Source: Caballeronia novacaledonica (GTDB lineage: Bacteria > Pseudomonadota > Gammaproteobacteria > Burkholderiales > Burkholderiaceae). Taken from it: DNA of 64,000 nt. Under the pieces are notes generated by a model. It worked only from the letters and a program-made list of their open reading frames with translations. It was not told the origin of the DNA and ran no database searches. Numbering within the stretch: position 1 is the stretch's first letter; every line of letters begins with the position of its first letter. The position numbers and the translations under genes are program-made. Below, one piece after another: positions 59,178-64,000 of the stretch. The stretch spans positions 1-64,000 of the forward strand of contig NZ_OGTP01000015.1 in assembly GCF_900258035.1 (NCBI RefSeq), in the 5' to 3' direction.

Positions 59178-61661
59178 TTAGCGCGCCATCCAGTAGCGCG
59201 CGTGGCTTTGCCGGTAACGCTCGAACGTGATCTGCGAACCGATTTCGCTGCGTGCCGCGCCGTCGTCGTCACTGCGCGAAAGCACGATATCGCGCATCTG
59301 GTAACGCGCGAATACCGTCGGATGCGGATGGTGAAAGCGGTTGCGATAGCCTACCTGAAATATCGCCACGAACGGCCCGACGAAGTCGAGGAAAGGCTCG
59401 GTCGACGACGTGCGGCTGCCGTGATGCGGCACGATCAGCACATCGGCGCGCAAGGCGGCGGCGTCGCGAGCGATCAGCGCGTGTTCGACGTCCGCTTCGA
59501 TATCGGCGGCGAACAACGCCGAACGCCCCGCCGCGTTCGTCACTTTCAGCACGCACGACTGATAGTTCGGCTTTCCCGACAGCGGTCCCGGCCCGGGCCA
59601 TAGCACCTGGAATTCGACGCCGTCCCACTTCCAGCGCTGCCCCGCCGCGCAGCGCAGCGTCTGCGCGCCGCGTGCGCGCGCGTTCGACCACAGCGCGTCG
59701 TTCGCGGGCAGCGACGCGAGAAACTGGCGCACGTCGATCGACTGCAAGACGGCCGGCGCGCCGCCCGCGTGATCCGAATCCGAATGACTGATGACGAGCG
59801 CGTCGAGCGCACGAACGCCCGCCGCCTGCAGATACGGCACGACGATGCGCTCGCCCGCGTGCGTCGATTCGGGACCGGGACCGGCGTCGAAGAGCAGGCT
59901 GTGCCGCGCCGTTTCGACGACGAGCGCCGAGCCCTGCCCGATATCGAGCGCGGTGACGCGAAACGCGCCTTCGGGCGCGGGATGCGCCGAAGGCGCAAGG
60001 AGCGGCAACCACGTCAATGGCGCGGCAAAGCGCAACGGCCATCCGCGCGGCGCGAGCGCCCATGCGACACCGATGCACGATGCGGCGAGCGCCCACGCAT
60101 TCGGCTTCGGCAAAATCCAGAGCGGCGCCGGCACCGTAGCCGCGAGGCGCGCGAGTGCATCGCAGAGCGCCGAGAGCGCGCCATGCGCGGCGTGGAGCAT
60201 CGGCGCGTCGAGCGGCGCGGGGAGCATGAGGCCCGCGAGCGTCGCGGGTGTCACGAGCACGCTGATCCACGGTATCGCGAATGCATTCGCGAGCGGACCG
60301 AGCAACGGAACCTGCGAGAACCAGTAGACGGTGAGCGGCGCGAGCGCGATCGTCACCGCGTATTGCACGCGTGCGCCCGACGTGACGTGGCGGCGCGCGC
60401 GGCCGCAAATTCGCGCGATCACCGGAAGCCATTTCCGCCGGGGCGTGTGCGCGGGACGCTGTCCGACTTCGCTCGGATCGACGCGATCCCATTGATCGAT
60501 GTCATCGTCATCTCGCGAGTGCGCGCGCGACTCGAAGCGCCCCGCCGACGCGATCGCGTGCAGGATCGCCGCGACCGCGCAGAACGACAGCCAGAATCCC
60601 GGCGACGTGACCGCCCACGGATCGTCGATCAGCACCATGACGAGCGCCCACAACAGCACGAGCGACGACAAGGGCCGTCGTCCGCAGAGATACGCGATGG
60701 CGAAGATCAGCAGCATGCAGAGCGTGCGTTGCGCCGGGACGTTGAATCCGGCGAGCGCGGCATAGCAGGCGGCGAACACGGCGGAGCCGGCTGCCGCCAC
60801 CTTGGGCGCGGCCACGATCAGCGGCGCGGGCACGCCGCGCAACTTCACGCGCTTCCACACGAAGCCGAAGGCGAACGCCGCCAGTCCCGCGACGAACCCG
60901 ATGTGCAAGCCCGATATCGCGACGAGATGACTCGTGCCGGTCGCGCGCATGACGGACCGGTCGGCATCGCTGACCGCGTCCTGCGCGCCCACCGCGAGCG
61001 CGACGACGATCCCGCGATGCGGCGCATCGCCGAGCACGGTTTCGATGCGATCGCGCGCGCGGGCACGCAGACGGTCGATCATCAGGCGCGGGCCCGCCGC
61101 ATCGGGCGTCAGGCGACGCGGTGCGCGCGCTGCCGACACGCTGCCCGTCGCGCGAATGCCGTGCTCGAGCAGCGTCGCTTCGGCATCGCGCAGGCCGAAG
61201 TTCGCGTTGGCGTGCGCGCGCTTCAGACGCGCGGTCAAGGTCCATCGCTCGCCGGGCCGGAGTGTCGCGCGATCCGGCGACATCCAGAGCAATCGCACGA
61301 TGCGCGGAAAGTCGCGCAGGCCCGCGCCGTTCGCTTCGACTTCGAACAGAAAGCGCGCGCCGTCCTCCGTTTGCTCCGGGAGCCCTCGCACGAAGCCCGT
61401 CAGCGCGATGTCGCGTTGCTCGTACGCGGCCGGCAACTGCTCGCGCAAGCGGACTTCCGCGCGCATCGCGGCATAGCCGAAACCGAGCGCGCAGGCGCCG
61501 ATCGCAAAGCTCGCAATGCGCACGCGCGGCTTGGTTACGCCGAGCATCATCGCGACGACGAACGCCACGCAGAGTGCGGACCACACGGCGCCATCCGGCA
61601 AGCGAGCCTGCTGCTGCAACGCCCAGACGCCCAACGCAAATCCCAGCAGAATCGCCCGCAC
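59178..61661 (-). CDS. comEC: Competence protein ComEC/Rec2, DNA uptake channel
   Basis: ComEC is the inner-membrane channel for transforming DNA. The 827-residue product has an N-terminal OB-like DUF4131 region and a multi-helix competence domain including GTSHLVAISGLHIGFVAGL. A C-terminal MBL-fold domain contains ALDIGQGSALVVET and ISHSDSDHAGG. The loop at about residues 380-430 is rich in Asp and Arg (SRDDDDIDQWDRVDPSEV), longer than in some relatives. The ATG at 61661 is reasonable. Other natural-competence genes are not in the window. Confidence 0.92.
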   Translation of the reverse strand: MRAILLGFALGVWALQQQARLPDGAVWSALCVAFVVAMMLGVTKPRVRIASFAIGACALGFGYAAMRAEVRLREQLPAAYEQRDIALTGFVRGLPEQTEDGARFLFEVEANGAGLRDFPRIVRLLWMSPDRATLRPGERWTLTARLKRAHANANFGLRDAEATLLEHGIRATGSVSAARAPRRLTPDAAGPRLMIDRLRARARDRIETVLGDAPHRGIVVALAVGAQDAVSDADRSVMRATGTSHLVAISGLHIGFVAGLAAFAFGFVWKRVKLRGVPAPLIVAAPKVAAAGSAVFAACYAALAGFNVPAQRTLCMLLIFAIAYLCGRRPLSSLVLLWALVMVLIDDPWAVTSPGFWLSFCAVAAILHAIASAGRFESRAHSRDDDDIDQWDRVDPSEVGQRPAHTPRRKWLPVIARICGRARRHVTSGARVQYAVTIALAPLTVYWFSQVPLLGPLANAFAIPWISVLVTPATLAGLMLPAPLDAPMLHAAHGALSALCDALARLAATVPAPLWILPKPNAWALAASCIGVAWALAPRGWPLRFAAPLTWLPLLAPSAHPAPEGAFRVTALDIGQGSALVVETARHSLLFDAGPGPESTHAGERIVVPYLQAAGVRALDALVISHSDSDHAGGAPAVLQSIDVRQFLASLPANDALWSNARARGAQTLRCAAGQRWKWDGVEFQVLWPGPGPLSGKPNYQSCVLKVTNAAGRSALFAADIEADVEHALIARDAAALRADVLIVPHHGSRTSSTEPFLDFVGPFVAIFQVGYRNRFHHPHPTVFARYQMRDIVLSRSDDDGAARSEIGSQITFERYRQSHARYWMAR

Positions 61662-61708
61662 TTCTTCCTCTTCGTTCTTCGTCGCCGCCGGTGCGTCGAT
61701 CGAAACGA

Positions 61709-62497
61709 TTATGCAGAGGCGTGCGCGAGCCGTGGGAGCGCCGCGTGAGCGTTAGCCGTTGTGCCTAGGGCGAGCGTGTTTTCGTCGATGCCGCGCAACT
61801 GCGCGAGCACCGTTGCGATGCGCGCGACCTGGTCCGGCGAATTGCGCTGCTTGTAGCGCCACGAAGGCGCGATATCGGGCGCATCGGTTTCGAGGACGAT
61901 CGAATCGAGCGGAAGATCGGCCGCGAGACGGCGAATCTGCAGCGCGCGCTCGAACGTGAGATTGCCGCCGAAGCCGAGATGCATGCCCTGCGCGATGAAC
62001 GCCTCGGCCTGCTGGAAACTGCCGTTGAACGCGTGCGCGATGCCGCGATGAATCTCGTGCACGCGCAAGCCTTTCAGCACCTTGTCCTGCGACTTGCGCA
62101 CGTGGCAAATGACCGGCAGATCGAACTCGCGGGCGAGCTTCAGTTGCGCGTTGTAGAAGAATTGCTGGCGCGCGTCGTCGAGTTTCGGCACGAAATAATC
62201 GAGCCCGATTTCGCCGATGCCGACGAACAGCGGATCGTCGAGACTCGCTTCGATCTCGTCGCGCAGCACGCGCAGATCGTCTTCCTGCGCGCCCGGCGTG
62301 AAGAGCGGATGAATGCCGAGCGCATACGCGCCGCCCGAAATGCGATGCGCGAGCGCGCGAACCGTCGCGATGTTGGCGAGATCGACGCCCGGAATCACGA
62401 TGCGCGTCACGCCCGCATCGAGCGCCGCGGCGGCGACGGCGTCACGGTCGGCGTCGAACTCGCCGGCGTCGAGATGACAGTGCGTATCGATCCACAT
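61709..62497 (-). CDS. tatD: TatD-family metal-dependent DNase
   Basis: A 262-residue TIM-barrel hydrolase. The ligands are His6 and His8 (MWIDTHCHLD), GIGEIGLDYF, VICHVRKSQD and LETDAPDIAP. These fit the YcfH/TatD branch, which cuts DNA with 3'-to-5' polarity. The ATG at 62497 is the first conserved methionine; upstream in-frame sequence is the lolD shadow. It lies directly downstream of lolD. Confidence 0.93.
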   Translation of the reverse strand: MWIDTHCHLDAGEFDADRDAVAAAALDAGVTRIVIPGVDLANIATVRALAHRISGGAYALGIHPLFTPGAQEDDLRVLRDEIEASLDDPLFVGIGEIGLDYFVPKLDDARQQFFYNAQLKLAREFDLPVICHVRKSQDKVLKGLRVHEIHRGIAHAFNGSFQQAEAFIAQGMHLGFGGNLTFERALQIRRLAADLPLDSIVLETDAPDIAPSWRYKQRNSPDQVARIATVLAQLRGIDENTLALGTTANAHAALPRLAHASA

Positions 62498-62520
62498 GAC
62501 GCCTCCCGCACAGAAACGCG

Positions 62521-63234
62521 TTATACCGGCACCGGCGGCTCTTCGTGCAGCACGCCGTCGCGCAGGCGCATGATGCGGTCGCAGCGCGCGGCGAGATCGG
62601 GATCGTGCGTGACGATCACGAAGCTCGTCTCGAGCGTCTGCGACAGCTCCAGCATCAGGTTGAAGACGTTGTCGGCGGTGCCGCCGTCGAGATTGCCGGT
62701 GGGTTCGTCGGCGAGCACGCACGCCGGACGCGTGACGAGCGCGCGCGCGATCGCCACACGCTGCCGCTCGCCGCCCGACAGTTCGCCCGGCCGATGCTTC
62801 GCGCGGTGCCCGATGCCCACGCGTTCCAGCATCTCTTGCGCCTGCTTGCGCGCGTCGTCCTCGGTCATGCGGCGGATGCGCAGCGGCATCGCGACGTTAT
62901 CGAGCGCCGTGAATTCCGGCAGCAGATGATGGAACTGATACACGAAGCCGAGCGCACGGTTGCGCAGCTCGTTGCGCTCCTTCTCCTTCAGCTCGGTGAA
63001 CGGCTTGCCGAGCAGCGACACCTTGCCCGCGCTCGGTTCGTCGAGCCCGCCGAGCACGTGCAGCAGCGTGCTCTTGCCCGAGCCCGACGCGCCGACGATC
63101 GCGAGCTTTTCGCCGCGCATCACGTCGAGTTGCGCGTTGTTGAGCACCTGCACGTTGAAGCCGCCCTGCACGAACGTCTTCGAAATGGCCGATGCCTGCA
63201 AAACGAGATTGTTGGCCGGAATCAGGTCACTCAT
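62521..63234 (-). CDS. lolD: Lipoprotein-releasing system ATP-binding protein
   Basis: LolD powers release of outer-membrane lipoproteins from the inner membrane. The 237-residue ATPase has Walker [10 protein letters not shown] (residues 48-56), signature [15 protein letters not shown] and Walker [13 protein letters not shown]. The ATG at 63234 overlaps the end of lolC/E by 8 bases, so translation is probably coupled. Confidence 0.96.
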   Translation of the reverse strand: MSDLIPANNLVLQASAISKTFVQGGFNVQVLNNAQLDVMRGEKLAIVGASGSGKSTLLHVLGGLDEPSAGKVSLLGKPFTELKEKERNELRNRALGFVYQFHHLLPEFTALDNVAMPLRIRRMTEDDARKQAQEMLERVGIGHRAKHRPGELSGGERQRVAIARALVTRPACVLADEPTGNLDGGTADNVFNLMLELSQTLETSFVIVTHDPDLAARCDRIMRLRDGVLHEEPPVPV

Positions 63235-64000
63235 AGCGCAGCGCCTCCGCCGGACGAACCTTCGCGCCGCGCCAGCTCGGATAGAGCGTCGCGAGCGACG
63301 ACAACAGGAAAGCGATGATGCCGATCTTGGCGACATCGCCCGGCACGAGCTCCGACGGCAGTTCGCTGATGAAGTACACCGACGACGGCAGGAACTGAAC
63401 GTTGAAGAGATGCTCGATCATGGGCACGAGCCACGGAATGCTCCACGCGACGAGACAGCCGAAGGTCACGCCGAGCGCCGTGCCGATGAAGCCGATCGTC
63501 ACGCCCTGCACGACGAAGATCTTCATGATCGAGCCGGGCTGCGCGCCGAGCGTGCGCAGGATGGCGATATCGGCCTGCTTGTCGGTGACGGTCATCACGA
63601 GCGAGGACACCAGATTGAACGCCGCCACCGCGATGATCAGCGTGAGGATGATGAACATCATGCGTTTTTCGATCTGCACGGCGGAGAACCACGTCTTGTT
63701 CTGCTGCGTCCAGTCGCGGATATAGAGATCGCCCGACAGCGTGCGCGCGAGCTGCCGCGCGACTTCGGGCGCGCGCTGCATGTCTTTCAGGCGCAGGCGC
63801 ACGCCGGTCGGCGCGGGCAGGCGGAAGAGCGCTTCGGCGTCGTGGATTTCGATGAGCGCGAGCGTCGAATCGTATTCATAGTGACCGGACTCGAACACGC
63901 CGACGACGGTGAACTGCTTGAGCCGCGGCATCATCCCGGCCGGGGTGATGGTGCCTTCGGGCGCGACGAGCGTGATCTTGTCGCCGTCCATCACGCCGAG
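63227..64000 (-). CDS. lolC: Lipoprotein-releasing system permease LolC/LolE (partial)
   Basis: The C-terminal 257 or so residues are visible, and the frame continues past the window end. The visible part has a periplasmic segment, then three transmembrane helices ([62 protein letters not shown]) and the final [13 protein letters not shown]. The LolC/LolE permease domain is clear; whether it is a LolC or a fused type cannot be decided without the N-terminus. Confidence 0.9.
   Translation of the reverse strand, partial: LGVMDGDKITLVAPEGTITPAGMMPRLKQFTVVGVFESGHYEYDSTLALIEIHDAEALFRLPAPTGVRLRLKDMQRAPEVARQLARTLSGDLYIRDWTQQNKTWFSAVQIEKRMMFIILTLIIAVAAFNLVSSLVMTVTDKQADIAILRTLGAQPGSIMKIFVVQGVTIGFIGTALGVTFGCLVAWSIPWLVPMIEHLFNVQFLPSSVYFISELPSELVPGDVAKIGIIAFLLSSLATLYPSWRGAKVRPAEALRYE

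Overview
The window is a GC-rich chromosomal segment of a betaproteobacterium. It is most likely a Burkholderiaceae member of the Paraburkholderia/Caballeronia type, judging from protein sequences, codon use and conserved clusters such as pyrG-kdsA-eno-ftsB, lolC-lolD-tatD and dapA-bamC. Nearly all of it is core housekeeping sequence. I found about 60 protein genes, one tRNA gene, several clear promoters and intrinsic terminators, and one insertion-sequence end. There is no CRISPR array, no prophage and no defence island.

Left part (1-12.3 kb): the end of an IS4-family element (1-382) sits immediately downstream of leuA, apparently inside its old terminator. leuA has a strong promoter and a leader containing a 28-codon peptide rich in rare leucine CTA codons. 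An NlpC/P60 hydrolase, a yejABEF-type oligopeptide importer, fabI, two tandem paralogous secreted WHGxRYWDGRRYW proteins and an MFS transporter follow.

Malonate island (11.0-19.3 kb): a GntR/FCD regulator is translationally coupled to mdcA, mdcB, mdcC, mdcD, mdcE, mdcG and mdcH. Together these encode a complete soluble malonate decarboxylase: acyl-ACP transferase, prosthetic-group synthesis and attachment, ACP, two decarboxylase subunits and malonyltransferase. The divergent MFS carrier is the best local candidate for substrate uptake, because no mdcL/M/F is present in the window.

Middle (19.4-45 kb): M48 lipoprotein protease, tRNA-Ser(GCU), lysC, tilS-accA, an AlkA-type glycosylase, cysS, a TPR protein, ppiA-ppiB-lpxH, cysE, trmJ, suhB-lplT, a DUF883 protein, mutS, slyD, a ribosomal-oxygenase cupin, an Ala/Ser-rich lipoprotein, and the dapA-bamC-MBL cluster.

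Right part (45-64 kb): trpS (with four cysteines spaced much like an iron-sulfur-binding TrpRS), a site-2 protease, a YciO-type protein, a PHP phosphatase, an alpha/beta hydrolase, DUF455, gamma-carbonic anhydrase-hslO, ftsB-eno-kdsA-pyrG, comEC, tatD, lolD, and a lolC/E gene cut by the window edge.

I did not find a convincing undescribed multi-gene system. The observations most worth following are the putative leucine-responsive leader of leuA, the IS4 insertion that swaps one terminator for another, the MFS carrier next to the mdc operon, and the cysteine motif of TrpRS.
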